Assembly (NCBI GenBank): GCA_012845835.1
Contig: JABAKD010000013.1
Coordinates: 9,923,128 to 9,987,127, forward strand
Source of the DNA: Undaria pinnatifida
Lineage: Eukaryota; Sar; Phaeophyceae; Laminariales; Alariaceae
Length of the DNA: 64,000 nucleotides
Direction: 5' to 3'
Shown: one piece after another, positions 23,101-35,000 of the stretch
Position numbering within the stretch: the first letter of the stretch is position 1
How the letters are laid out: every line of letters begins with the position of its first letter
Position numbers and translations under genes: made by a program
The notes under the pieces: generated by a model
What the model saw: the letters and a program-made list of their open reading frames with translations, nothing else
The model's database searches: none
What the model was told of the DNA's origin: nothing

Positions 23101-24883
23101 TTGGCTGGCATCGCGCCGTCTCACAGTGTCTGTCTCTCGAGCCATTCTCACGGTGTCTGTTTGCACGATTGTTTGGCTGGCAATGCGCCGTCTCACAGTG
23201 TCTGTCTCTCGAGCAATTCGGGGGTTGAGCTACCGGTCTGCCTTGCAGTTTTTTTCGAACTTTAAAAGCACAGAAACTGCAAGGTGGACCCCCACCCACC
23301 CAACCCAACCCAACCCAACCCAACCACCTCACCCCCACCATATTACGTGAGGACGTACTCGGACGATAGATACCACAGAGCATGCATGCTAGGACTAGCT
23401 ACGACATGATACCGTAAGAGGCAGAGTGCGGACGTGCAGCGGATGTAGTAAGAAGATACCGTCTGGTGTGAACCCTTTTGAGAGCCATCCATAGAGATCA
23501 AGAAGCGACGAGCGCGATCTTATGGGGCGTCTAGAAGAATCTTGAGGCAATCCGAGTATCGCCATGCCTCACGCTTGCCTGGCAGCTTCCTGCGTTGGCG
23601 TTCGAACCGACCTCCTCCTGAGCGATCGGCTCGGATTGCTTCATGTGGCCGATGCTGTAACCGTCAGTCTTTTCGGTTCAGTTTTTGCGTCTGAAGCCCC
23701 GAAGGGGTTGATACACTACCTCTGGTGGATCTTTTTTGGTCGTGTCTTGCTCTTGATGTGTTGCTGGTGGGAGTTCCGTCCTAGATTTCGGGTAGAACCT
23801 GGTCCTGCTGCTTGTGTCTATGTGTCATGTGAATTTCTGTCCACGGGCAAGTCGTGGATAGGTCGACTGCTGTGATAGACTAGCGTGGCAAAGTGCGGTA
23901 TCTTTGTGGCTGGAGCTCACGAAGGAGGTGTGATACCGCGCAGGCGAACGAGCTTGCGCGCACTTGGTTCTTATTTCGTCTGTGTTCGATCTCGTTTTCG
24001 CTCTCTCCCGCGACGCGCTTCTTGGCTCGTCTCCAAGCCGCGCGGGGCCCGCAAGAAGACACGCTGTGTTTTCTGGAGAAGCGCGGGGCTAGTGCAGAGT
24101 GGTGGTCTCAACGCTTCGGAGGAGTGATTGCCGCAGGTGCGTCATCCGTTTCATCCATTGCTTCTTTTTATTCCCGCAGCGTTTCGTATTTCGCACTTTT
24201 TTTATGTGTGTTTGTGCGCTGAAAAGTTCCGGTTCAATAATCTTGGGGTATAGAAGCAGACGCCAGGCCTCGGAGAAAAGCAAGCAACTTCACAACAAAT
24301 GTTGTTGCTTGCCCAAAAGTGGTTCAATTCCCACAGCAGTGTGAGTTTCTGCACAGAGAGTTTGGCTGGCATCGCGCCGTCTCACAGTGTCTGTCTCTCG
24401 AGCCATTCTCACGGTGTCTGTTTGCACGATTGTTTGGCTGGCATTGCGCCGTCTCACAGTGTCTGTCTCTCGAGCAATTCGGGGGTTGAGCTACCGGTCT
24501 GCCTTGCAGTTTTTTTCGAACTTTAAAAGCACAGAAACTGCAAGGTGGACCCCCACCCACCCAACCCAACCCAACCCAACCCAACCCAACCCAACCACCT
24601 CACCCCCACCATATTACGTGAGGACGTACTCGGACGATAGATACCACAGAGCATGCATGCTAGGACTAGCTACGACATGATACCGTAAGAGGCAGAGTGC
24701 GGACGTGCAGCGGATGTAGTAAGAAGATACCGTCTGGTGTGAACCCTTTTGAGGGCCATCCATAGAGATCAAGAAGCGACGAGCGCGATCTAATGGGGCG
24801 TCTAGAAGAATCTTGAGGCAATCCGAGTATCGCCATGCCTCACGCTTGCCTGGCAGCTTCCTGCGTTGGCGTTCAAACCGACC
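11195..24883 (+). repeat. Satellite array, 1,271-bp unit, 10 full copies plus a partial
   Basis: Units start at 11195, 12466, 13737, 15008, 16280, 17551, 18827, 20103, 21373, 23408 and 24679; the last is cut at 24883. Units 1-8 look almost identical. The differences I see are one insertion near 15029, a one-base loss near 20216 and CCCAA tract length (4, 6 or 7 copies). Unit 9 is split by a TRIM. Units 9 and 10 share private variants. Each unit contains an internal direct repeat of about 80 bp (unit 1: near 12150-12265), a hairpin with 9-bp arms (12067-12075 with 12091-12099), an isolated B-box-like GGTTCAATTCC (12108-12118) and the (CCCAA)n tract (12346-12382). Repeated open frames of 60-111 aa on both strands have no recognised motif and are probably not genes. 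I found no 5S rRNA, snRNA or spliced-leader signature. Confidence 0.97.
21859..22628 (+). mobile_element. TRIM copy e: four-LTR multimer inside satellite unit 9
   Basis: Order: LTR 21859-21942, body, LTR 22124-22207, body, LTR 22411-22494, a 27-bp polypurine-tract remnant, LTR 22522-22628 (with a 23-bp inverted fragment of the LTR start inserted). LTRs begin TGTTATAAGGC and end in CA. Primer-site TGG lies 2 bases after the first two LTRs. GGGGGGGAGAG precedes the last two. AAAG flanks both sides (21855-21858 and 22629-22632), and removing the insert plus one AAAG restores the satellite unit. The size balances: 2,035 bp between unit 9 and 10 starts equals 1,271 plus 774 minus two CCCAA copies. 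Confidence 0.9.
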
Positions 24884-25732
24884 GCTGTCGATCATTGAAA
24901 TTGATTATAACACTATTGCGTACCCGTTGTAATTGGTGATTGGTTTCAATTAGAATGTGAGCGTTCGAGATACTGCTAAAAGTACTGTGAAGTCTGAAAA
25001 ATACAAAATGCAATGCTGCACTTATTGATTATTGTCCTTTACGATACCTACCCCACAGATGTTCGATTTCCGTCGCGTCATCGGGGGGGGGCGCTGCGGC
25101 TGTGCTTGGAACTACCGCCGCCATCAGCAACGTGGCCCATCTGTCCGTGTTCTTCTCCTACTCGTTCACGGTTCCCGAATGAGCCTTAAACTTCAACCTC
25201 GATGACTCTCCTGTCGTCAAGATGCGCTACATTATCCTGCTTTCCGAGACAGGGCTGGATATCTCCGCCGTGGAGGTGTATGCAGCAAATGCGCCACGTT
25301 GCAGTACGTTTAATGTAGAAAGGAAGGGCGAAGATAACACATGGGGTGGACAAAAAATGGAAGAAAAGTCGCGCCTCACCGGTATACAGCAGTAGCAGCC
25401 GCACAAACAAGATTTCGATGGAAGCAGTATTTTGACAGCATGCTACCCATGTAATTACGACAGCATTAAATGCAGCAGCACAGCAGCAGAAGGTGTAGCA
25501 GCCTCAACGCAGAAATTAATCGAGACCGATGTAACAGTTGTGGAGGCGACAGCCCTCCCCCCACCCCTCATAAACTAATGCCGAAAGACAAAAAAACAAC
25601 ACATGCAGGAGTGAATCAAATATCTCTGCATCGTCCAAGCCAGACTGGGCGAACACTATTTGTGTAAGGCGTACAGAGGGACCAAATAGCTCCCCTGCCC
25701 CTTTTTATATCCCCCCGTCCTAGCTATATATA
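24884..25732. other. Unrecognised sequence beside the array
   Basis: An AG followed by an open stretch (25061-25180) encodes a short hydrophobic tail ending SVFFSYSFTVPE after a G9 run. It could be a terminal exon, but I found no partner exon or family. Confidence 0.3.
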
Positions 25733-25940
25733 TACTAGTTGGCCTCGGTTGGCAACGACGCTGTCAAACGTTATATGTATATTGGGGTTGGCGTTGGTTG
25801 GCAACGACGCTGTAAAACATGCCAACCACTGCGTGAGCTGGACAACCAGGGTACCGTTTTTATATTGGCGGTCGCCATGGTGGTTATCGAGTTAGATCAT
25901 ATTGTGCGGGGTGGAGAACCCTAACTGCGCATAAGGAGCA
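25733..25940 (-). repeat. Dispersed repeat R8, copy 1 (weakly tRNA-like)
   Basis: Shares GTTGGC..CGGTTGGCAAC, CGCTGT.AAAC, GTGAGCT.GACAACCAGGG and GTGGAGAACC with 27090-27260. On the minus strand the start CCCTGGTTGTC.AGCTCACG resembles a Pol III A box, but the B box is poor. A SINE is possible. Confidence 0.6.
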
Positions 25941-26374
25941 TGATCGCATCACGTAGTGTGAATGTGGTAAGGCACCCACGAGGCAATTACATAGTAATAC
26001 CCATTGCTGCCTCTGGAGTGGCCACACCAATAACAAAGTAACTCATTGGCGCTGTCATCCATAAGCAAGAAAGTAGGCAGAAGGTGCCGAAGTCCGTTTT
26101 ACGAGCGGTTCTTGGAAGGATGCAGTTTACCTTTCATGCGGCTTACAGAACATCTCACGGCGCTTCGCGCTTGGTGCATGCAATGTCTGCCTGGTTGGTG
26201 AACACCCGTACGCTCCGTCCCGGGATAGTAGGGATGCGAGGGTGTATGGTCATACGACTACGGCCATGCACAAACTGAGTACACCCCACCCCCCTTATTA
26301 TATACCTGGTATAGATTTTCTTTGAAATATTGGGCATCTGCATTTACCATGAAGGTAGAATCTTTTGCTCCTAT

Positions 26375-26800
26375 TCACCTCCCCCCCTCCCCTCGTAACA
26401 TCCCCTCCCCCGCGCGCCCGCAACCCCCCCCCCCCCCCGCCTCCGCCCTCCCTCCCCCTCCGCCCCATCAAAAATCAACATCCGCCAGAGTTGTAAACAC
26501 TACCCGACAGATGATATCATACATTTACCTTTCAAGCCACCCATGCAGTAGCTCCAATTCATATATGGTCTTCAAATTTCAATTAACCGCCCCACGCCCC
26601 CTTGCTCAGTCTCGAAAGGGATGCGTGGTCAATGGTCAAATGACTAAATTAAGCAACAAATGAGCACCCCCCTCCCCCCTTCCCCACCCCCCCCACCGTC
26701 ACCTACTCGCTTTACGCGCGCAGTAAGCTCCTATTCATTTATGCGACCTATCTCCCCTATACCCGCCCCCCTTCCCTCACCGGTCATGCGACTACTAGCA
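26375..26800. repeat. C-rich low-complexity tracts
   Basis: Runs of C, CCCCT and CCG at 26380-26465 and 26665-26695, with no coding signal. Confidence 0.6.
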
Positions 26801-26839
26801 TACTAATACAGGATATACTTGGAAGTATATAGTTAACTG

Positions 26840-27075
26840 GTGCATTCCACAGCCGTCATATTGTGTCCCCCCCCAAAACGGGTTTTATAGTTTCCGTGCA
26901 CAGTTTGATTGATATTACCCTGCTGACCCTGGTACAAGCTAGTTCTAAGGGGAGTCGCCGACCCATATCCTACACACACAGTATAACGCGCGATCGGAGT
27001 ATCACGCACAGCGTGCAAAGCTGGGTTTTGACGAAATCTTCGATCTCACAGCTGGGGTGTATTTTACTTTGTATA
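26840..27075 (-). mobile_element. R3 dispersed element, copy a
   Basis: Minus-strand copy of the family defined by CAGCTGTGAGAT at one end and TCTGACAGCTGTG at the other. The terminal 12 bases are inverted repeats with one mismatch. Internal landmarks are TTTGCAAGCT, GATACTCCGATCGCGC, GGCGACTCCCCT and GTTTCTGAGGGGGACAAA. Non-coding; a MITE-like origin is inferred. Confidence 0.7.
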
Positions 27076-27089
27076 GTATATATTACAGG

Positions 27090-27260
27090 TTGAGTTGGCG
27101 TCGGTCGGCAACCGCGCTGTCAAACTTATGTGTCGCTTACCACGTGAGCTAGACAACCAGGGCTTCTTTTTTTGTTTTTTGTTTTTTAGGCGGCCGGTCA
27201 CGGCTGGCGGTCGAGTAAGATCGTTTGTGCGCTGTGGAGAACCTTTCCACCGCACAAGGG
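27090..27260 (-). repeat. Dispersed repeat R8, copy 2
   Basis: Second copy of 25733-25940, with an inserted T-rich run (27164-27188). On the minus strand TAGCTCACGTGG matches an A box. It abuts R3 copy a and supplies the C-terminal part of the neighbouring hypothetical ORF. Confidence 0.6.
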
Positions 27261-27646
27261 GGGCTACCGTATAATATTATATAGAAAAGGCGACGATATG
27301 AGTTAATAATGAAATATTCCTCACACATTCTCACGTCGTCATTGCTGTTGCTGCAATTTAGATTTACTTGCACGTAAAAGCAGTCGTACATGGAAATTGG
27401 GGCGTAAACTTCTCTTTCCCGAAGGCTGCTGCCCTCCAACAGGGCGACACCGATGAGGATTTTTTGTTCCTCCGGCCAGTTGTTTTTTTTTACACCTTCA
27501 ATGAAGCGCTTGGTAACCTCGGGGGCCATTATCGTCTTGAAGTCTTCTGTGGTTACCTGGAGGTTCAGGGACAAGAAAGAAGACAGAGAAACGGGCGTGT
27601 ATTGATTTAGAGCTTCTACCGATGATATCGCGGTATATAAAAACAA
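27149..27646 (-). CDS. Hypothetical ORF or exon, 165 aa
   Basis: The most protein-like stretch is residues 31-77, starting VTTEDFKTIMAPEVTKRF and containing KKNNWPEEQKILIGVALLEG. It directly follows a CAG that could be a splice acceptor (exon start 27556). I do not recognise the family. The last 35-40 residues are encoded by repeat R8, so the true exon probably ends before 27300. No partner exon was found, and the start shown is only the longest frame. Confidence 0.3.
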   Translation of the reverse strand: MFLYTAISSVEALNQYTPVSLSSFLSLNLQVTTEDFKTIMAPEVTKRFIEGVKKNNWPEEQKILIGVALLEGSSLREREVYAPISMYDCFYVQVNLNCSNSNDDVRMCEEYFIINSYRRLFYIILYGSPPCAVERFSTAHKRSYSTASRDRPPKKQKTKKEALVV

Positions 27647-27762
27647 ATGGAATCATGTAAGCGCCCGCAGCGGCAGCGATGGAAATGCATTAAACCTGCA
27701 ACAATCAAAGTGGCATTTGGCGCGAAATGTGGCAAAAAGGATTGCATCGCGTAGAAAAAACC

Positions 27763-28125
27763 ATCGCTTTTAGACGAGCAGGATGTACACGAGAAACGCG
27801 TTTAAAATATCATCAGAGGCGCTTGATATCAAATAAGTACTTTTACAAGTATACAGCCGAGATTTTAACAAAAAAACCGTTGGAGATTGACTTTGACACG
27901 TTTCGAAATATTTTCAACTAAAATTTAATATTCTAACACTAAATGGTGTAGAGAATGCGGTCGCTTCTGTACGAGCAGATACTACACACGAAACATGTTG
28001 AAAAAAAATGTCACAATAGGCGCTTGTTATGTGTACTTCCTCCCTTACAAGTACACAACCGATGTTTATATAAACAAAACCGTTTGAGATTTATTTTGGA
28101 AATGGTTTGAAACATTTTCAACTAA
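27763..28125. repeat. Diverged tandem duplication, about 200-bp period
   Basis: ACGAGCAG, ACGAAAC/AGAAACG, GGCGCTTG, ACAAGTA.ACA.CCGA, AAAACCGTT..GAGATT and CATTTTCAACTAAA-type blocks occur twice, near 27773-27920 and 27972-28125. The period resembles that of the exon echoes in the two genes. Confidence 0.6.
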
Positions 28126-29665
28126 ATGTATACGCGGTGCGGGGGGGGGCGCTGTAACAAGCCGGCATCACAAATCTGAACACCCGCAGTTAGCTGGCGT
28201 TCAACAGGTCAAAGCCTGAAGTAATGTTTAGGGTGTCTCGATTTCGCGGGAGAGAGAAGCACGCGCGTTCATGGCGGAGTCGATGGCGCGGGAACGAGGC
28301 GATATACAACTTTTTCGAAATTGTGTACCTGGTACATCTTATGCGTACGCAGGCCGATACAAGAAATCGACAAAAAAAAGAAACGCGGCTCACACCGCCA
28401 TGGAAGCCTCGGTAGAGGGAAAAACGCGATCGAATCCGTGGGCATGCCACCCACACCACCGCTATCCAACAGATATACACGCGCGCTCAATACGACTATC
28501 CTGCTATACGTTCAAAATGCACCCTCATCACAGACACAAAACTACAGTCACAGTGACATTTATTTTCAGAGTCTGCACGTGCCTGGAGACTCTGAAGCGC
28601 ATCTTCGATGGGGCTGGTGATGTTCTCTTTGTTCGCCGACAGACAGCGGCGTTGCGAAGAGCTCCCGCGTGACTCCCCAGCAGAGGGGTGCCGGCGTTTG
28701 GAGGCTGCCGACCCTTCCGTGTAGCGTGGATGTTGCGTGATACTGATACATTAATCAAGTTCAAGATCGTGTTTAAGCTGTTTTGCTTCTCTTGCGTGTA
28801 GAATGTTCAGTACCAGGGTTTTCGACTGGGTATCACGTAACTCAACGCGCAAGATACTCAACATCGTGAGAGTTGCAGGTTGCTGGCGGGCGTGTCAGCC
28901 ATGAACATCCGTTGCGGTGCGGCGCGGACGTCCATCGTTAGGGATCGATCGACGGGGAAACATGCATGAGTTAACCGTTTCACTATCATTCTGCTCATGT
29001 AATCCCACGCCAATTAAGTAGTTTGCCTCAATAAAGGTGGTTGTACTTCTACTTCGCAACGGGGTCAACTCTGGGTTTCTTAGGGACGCGAAATGCCTAG
29101 ACAATCGCCGATACAACCAAAAATGAATTTCCTTTCTAGAAACTCCATAGTGGACACTGCGGAACTGGGTCTGAACCTGAGACGGCGACCACGCCCATGT
29201 TTGCGGTTGACCTGCTACTTGAGTTATTGGTATACGTTGACCTTCGCATTGTTACTGCTTTACCCCTGGCGATGCACGGATAGGTGTCCTCAATAAAAAA
29301 GACCCAGGGTCTGGGCCCAAACGTTTTTGCTAAATTTTCATTCGTGAGTGGAAGCAAACAACCTTCCCCGCTCTAGCATCAAATCTTGTGCGTGCGGCGT
29401 GCATGCACACACAAGGGGACATCGACTCCTCCGCCAGGTCCACCTGGTCTCCCTACAATAAAAACAACGCGAGCTAAAAACCCAAAATTATTTGTCTTGA
29501 CTCCACGATGAACCTTACCTCCCAAGCATCACAGACGCGAACCATCAGCACCTACCGCTTGCACGCGGGCGATTACGCTTGACTTGGTCTTGAAACGAGA
29601 GAAGACTCTATCCAATTAATCGACATCTACTATCCACTTCGTCGCGTTGCGACATATACATGATA
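28126..29665. other. No recognised gene
   Basis: Overlapping frames of 60-130 aa on both strands near 28190-28680 cancel each other out, and none shows a family motif. Confidence 0.35.
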
Positions 29666-29669
29666 TCTA

Positions 29670-29830
29670 ATAGTCACAGATCGGGTCAGGACCCAACCTG
29701 TGAGATTTGAAGACCTCCTGAGATTCGAAGACCTTCTGACCCGACCTGACCCGTAAGATTTCTAACACCTTCTGACCCGACGCGACTCGCCCCGCGAGAG
29801 TTCGAATACCCTAGCAGTCGGGCCATGACC
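29670..29830. repeat. R10 repeat, copy 1 (GACCCGACC type)
   Basis: Short irregular units of GACC.TCTGACCCGAC and GAGATTCGAAGACC. An inverted relative lies at 60838-61016, including the outer word GGGCTAT on both. Confidence 0.6.
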
Positions 29831-29924
29831 TATGAATAGCCCTGAAACGTTCTACTCCGCACACCGCTGCTGATACCAAGGGCAAAACTCTCGTGTGTGA
29901 GCTGCAAAAAACCCAGACAAATTC

Positions 29925-30840
29925 CAAGTAGTGTTTCTCAAAAACTTGCGTGCAGTTCTAAAGGGGAGGGGGGAGCTGCGCGATCGTGTGCTGACGTACG
30001 GACATTTTTAGGAAAACAACAACTTGAATTCAGATGTCTGTTCGCGTATGAACAATTTCCACAAAAAAAAGAAAAAAACGCCACGGGTCCAATCAAGTAC
30101 ACGTAGGAGTAAAACTGCTCTTCTATTTTGTTCCTAACGCACAGGGGAGTGACAACGAGGATCTGCTCAAGGGTACCCAAACCTGGCAGGGCATACTCTT
30201 GTGTCCCTACAGCCACGCCATTACAGATGTCGACACATGCTGAACCATACGCAAATCATCGCAAGCGCGCACGCAATTTTTGTTTGGCAGCAGAAATTTT
30301 CAGCGGTCCAAATGCCAAACACCCCCAAGGTCACGTCATGACTAAAACTAAATTCATCTTTTCCGGGCACAAGCTAGATAGAGGTATTTTCATACGACAA
30401 ACGCGTCTACAGTACGATAGATCGTTACCTAGGTACGCGTACGATTGTAAAACAAATGCGTCTATGGTTGAACACAACACTTCTGGGGGTTGTCCTTCAG
30501 CCACACGCGTTCGCAGAGGAGTGCCCTTTGCTTTTAGTGACCTGCTCCCCGTACATACCGCTTCCTCTGTCCATCCTTATCCCGCACGGCTCCCGGTGCG
30601 AACCGCCCTACCCACGAATAGAACGAACACGATCGCGGAATAGCACGATTCATACCGAGCAAAATCGACAGAACTTGTCGTTGAATCCCCTCCCTATTTC
30701 GTCCTTGACTCCAATGCGGGGATTAGCTCAGGAGGTTTTCAGACAACCACCGACCTCCTTTTACGACTTAAAAAAATGTCCCTCACTAATTACAAGCAGT
30801 TTGTACCTAAAAACGTGGGTGCAATTCTAAAGGGGAAATG
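29925..30840. other. Mostly unrecognised; R6-like fragments at both ends
   Basis: Fragments near 29930-29975 and 30769-30839 share the R6-like core CGTG..TGCA.TTCTAAAGGGG. A 171-aa frame (30128-30643) between them has no motif and I do not call it a gene. Confidence 0.4.
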
Positions 30841-30879
30841 AAAGTGCGAATTTCGTCAGAAAATAGCGTCTTGATGAAA

Positions 30880-31868
30880 CCACACCAGCGCGCCCGAGCG
30901 ACCCAACCTCGCGAAGCACGGAATGGTCCAACTCACTACGACCTCGATCGATAGACTTTATCGTTGAGCCTTACCCCCCCCCCGTCTCCTCGAACGGCCT
31001 CTAATCAAACGCGAAGATGGGGCCAGGATATCCCCAGACAAGCACAGGTCTTCTTTGTCAAAAGCGCACTCCATCGATAAATAGAAGTGCTGAAATCTAA
31101 TCGCACAACAGCAAAAATCACTGCGAAGGTTACCAAACGCCTCTTTATTCAAAACAAAACACCGTCTAAAATTGAGCCTAAGCAGCGTGCCCGTGCGAGC
31201 CACCTCACGAAGCACGGAATGGCCCGACTCACACCAGGCTCGATCGGTAGACCCCGTCGCCAAGCTCAGGATGTCCCGAGACATTTAAGCACAGGTTTCC
31301 TTTGCTTAACTCCAACTCCCATCACTAAATAGGATTGCTGAAAACTCCATCGCAATAACGTCGCAGCGACTTAGGCTAGCAAAGCCAAGTTGCCTAAAAA
31401 TCAACCGTCTCAAAAAAAGGAAGCTTAAGCGGCGTGGCGTTACTCACAGCGGGCTCGATCGATAGACTCCGTCGCCAAGCCCAGGATGTCCCGAGACCAA
31501 GCACAGGTCTCCTTCGCTTTGCTCCAACTCTCATCACTAAACACCGTCTCCATGAAAAGAAGCCCAAGGGGCGTAACTTCAACTCCATCGCTAAATATCG
31601 TCTCCACGAAAGGAAGCCTATGCGAAGTGCCCGTGCAAGCTAGCCTCACGCGAGGCACGGCATGGCACGACTTACACCTTGCTGGATCGATAGACTTTGT
31701 CGCCGAGCCCCCGCCCATCTTCCCTCCTCACCCGAAGAAGGGCTCAGTATGTCCCCCGACAAGCACAGGCACACTGTGAAAATACTCCACTCTAATTCCG
31801 ATGCCAAGCAAATTCGTTAGGGGGTATACCCACTCCCGTAATCAATTACCATCTTCACGAAAATAAGC
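30880..31868. repeat. Diverged tandem copies of the transporter gene's 3' end
   Basis: Four to five copies about 200-300 bp apart carry GAAGC.TAAGC.G.GTG, CCCGTGC.AGCC..CTCGCGAAGC and CTCGATCGATAGACT.CGTCGCC. Clear copies start near 30885, 31170, 31418 and 31612. The first two blocks are also the last codons and stop of the transporter (31869-31915), so the terminal exon edge is part of the repeat. Confidence 0.65.
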
Positions 31869-32056
31869 CTAAGCGGAGTGACCGTGCGCGCCAGCCTCGC
31901 GAAGCGTTACCGTGGTACCCATGACCATGAAGACAAAGCCGAATAGGACGATAGCTTTGTTCAGGGCTACCTCCGACAGTATGCCGCGATTCGCGCCCGT
32001 GCGTCGGAGTAGGCTGAGGTTGAGCACCGCGGGGATGATGTAGTTCGCGGCAGACC
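31869..32056 (-). CDS. Transporter exon 8 (terminal)
   Basis: 188 nt; 2 bases complete a Gly codon, then 61 aa and TAG. Begins SAANYIIPAVLNLSLLRR and ends with a last TM segment and a short polar tail. Acceptor ACAG at 32057-32060. Confidence 0.88.
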
Positions 32057-35000
32057 CTGTTGTGGGCGTTAGCGTGGGCGTGAGAGTTAGAGCTAGGGCT
32101 GGGAGTTTGCTCGATTTGACCTCCAACTATTCGTGTAGTCATTTGCCTTCCAACAATATGGTACAGCGTTAGCGTAGGCGTTAGCGTGAGAGGGAGGACT
32201 GCTGGTTATTAGTTGGGTGGCGAAGTAATCATGATAACATCGGAGTTATCACGTGTATTTAACGAAGAGCATCGAAGGAGGCTGAGGTCGAGCACCACGG
32301 GGATTATGAAGTTCTCGACAGATCCCTTTGTGAGCGGGGGCGTGAGCGTGGGCGTGAGAGCTAGAGCTGGCTAGAGCTGTGAGATAGTTAGGCTTTGCGG
32401 CTGGTTATTAGTTTGGTTGGCGAATTAAAGATAAATAGCAACGGAGTTATTACGCCAATTTTACGAAGAGCATATAAGGAGGCCGAGGTTGAGCACCGCG
32501 GAGATAGCGTTGTTAGCACAGACCCTGTTCTGCTCGTTAGGGATAGCGTCAGCGAGACAGAGAGATACGGCTGTGCTGTGAATTGGCTAGACTTGAAGAC
32601 CGGATACTATTCGGGTAGCCAAATAAGCCGACCAATTACTGCAGCCCGTATTTCAACCATGTCCTACAGCAAATATTACCTCGCAAAAAAGCAACCATTT
32701 TGGCCCGAAAACGGGGGCGCGCTTCTACTTCTAAAGGGCTTCAACTATTTGGCGACATAAATCACATTGCAATTGGGAGCCACACACGTACAAGTCAGAC
32801 ACCAACACGCACAACTCCTCAGATTTCCGCAAGACATTAACTGCTGTACTGCCTGCCTAGTTGACAAACTAACTGGTCGGCGGCTTATGGTAAGCCAACT
32901 CACAGCCCGAGTGAGAGTGCTTGCGCAGAGCGTGGGGGGGGGAGGACTGCACGATCAATTATTGCTTCTTTGCCTACCTTTTGTGCGTCGTTTATTGCCA
33001 TGACCCTTTCTGCACAAACCCGTGGAGGTTTTAAATTTGGGGGCTAGGGGCTACTATACGGTAGTCTTGCCTGCACGACAACTAGCGAACAAAACACACA
33101 GTCGCGACAAAAATAGGCCCATCTCTAGGAGGAAAAAGAACCAACACTTCGTCGCCATTCTCTCACCCAAAACAGCGCCGATGAGGCCGATGATGACTGC
33201 CACGTCCTCCTCAGACTTGTTGCAGGCAACCGTCGTTGTGACCGCCAGCATCGACACGATGCAACCTGAGGGGTTACCGCGTGACGAAACAAACGGAGCG
33301 GGTCGGGAGGGGAGCGGTTGACTCGATCGCCCTGCACTATTATAAGACACATACAGTTGGGGGGCTCCCAATAGTACCGGTTGAACAGTGCCAATGTTCT
33401 CTATAGTGCCAGCGATTTCGCTGCGCACAACTGAAACATTCTAATAGCTACCCTATTCCCATACGGTAGTGCCGGTGCCCTAAATAGTGCCGAAGTATTG
33501 GGTTGGCATTATGGGAAGCCCCCACTGTACAGGCAAGCCAGTAGCCTCAAAAAGTGGACCAGGCAAGCGGAGCTCCCAACCAACCGTCGAATGAACCCCG
33601 GCGATAAACGTCCTATAGAAAAGCGCGTTCCACGAGTAACCCGCATAACAGCGAGGTACCCGATTTAAGAGCGTCCATACTAAGATAACACGGACTTAAG
33701 AGCGGTGAAATCGGCTTGTCGCATCTTGCGACGCCTATACTAAAACTGTATTGTGCCCGAGCTAAGATAAGAGCGACGTGGAGATAAGAGCGGCAACACT
33801 AACCTGTTCCAGGGGGATCTTAAACCGGGTACCCCAGTGTATACGACTTGGGGACGACGCACAAGTGGCAGCCCCTCGGCGTACGCGATCACACTAGGGT
33901 CGATCGGCATCATCGCCGCGTCGGTCGTCGCAAAAACGTACCTACGCGAAGCCCTTCATCGGTTTGAAAGCGGTGCGCCATAGCCTCCCCCCCCGCTCCA
34001 AACTTCGAGGAAATCTCAGACGCTGCGTTAAAGAAAGACGTCTTCAGCGCGGCGAACATGAGGGGGAAGCCGCACAGGATGGAGAAGCCCGTGGCGAGGC
34101 GGGCGAGGCTCGCCAGAGGGTCGTCGGTCCGGTGGTAGTTGTTGAGCAGCAAGGTCTGCGCGGCCGAGCCGAACGTCCGGAATCCGAAGAGCATCATCGT
34201 GGTGAAGACGGCGAAAGAAATCGCCATCGCGGACCTTGTATGAGGGAGCACGAGGGCGTATGAGAGTGGAGCACAAAAGGTTAACGAGCGTGGACCTCAA
34301 GAGTGGATGAATGTCGAGCGCGAGGGCCAAGCTTAAGTGATAGATTGCTGCAGACATCCGGACGATATACGGCAGACAAAATGCGCGTCCGCTGTACCCT
34401 TTGATTGAGCGCGCATAAGAGTAAGTGGGGACAATTCGCTGCGAACGCGCACAACCCCGCCGGCAAAAAAACCGACAAACGCACCCGCAACCCCCCACCC
34501 TCCCCCACGGCAAATACGAGTCGAGCCAACACCGACGTCCCTTGCGAAATCAGTTCCGTGCTAGGGGTGTCAGTTGGGTGAGTATACTACTAGTAAATCA
34601 CCGACTAGTTATTAGTTGGCTGGGTAAGTTGTTAGTTAGCTGGATACTACAGTTATAAATAGTAGCGTGCGGTATTTTGCGGATTTTTGAGTATTTGCGT
34701 CGAACTGGCGCGCTTTGTGGTTCGAGGTGTGGTGTTACTTAACAAAGACTCGGTCAATAAGTTGGCTAGTACTCCGCCACCCAAGTAATATTGAGCCGTG
34801 GAGTCCAGCCAACACGCAGTCCCATCACAGCTGGTTTGCTCTCACCTGATAGTGACCGCGTGTTTCTTGATGCTTCGTTTGTCCAGCTTTAGTGCTTCAC
34901 ACCATTATAGTGGTATTTGAAAAAAACTGCTACAAGCAATCCCACGTCAACTATGAACTAGTCGGCGACTTCTAGTCAAGCCAACCAACCGAAAGCCCTG

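Noticed and set aside
11351-24680. Repeated 60-111-aa open frames in every satellite unit (for example MPHACLAASCVGVRTDLLLS on the plus strand)
   Set aside because: They recur only because the DNA unit recurs. Frames overlap on both strands, none has a family motif or splice context, and units are near identical at all codon positions, so there is no coding-type constraint to see.
11195-24883. CRISPR array or rDNA/5S cluster
   Set aside because: The unit is 1,271 bp with no short-repeat/spacer alternation, and I see no 5S, 18S, 5.8S or snRNA core sequence.
30128-30643. 171-aa plus-strand frame
   Set aside because: No motif, hydrophobic pattern or splice partner; composition is like the flanks.
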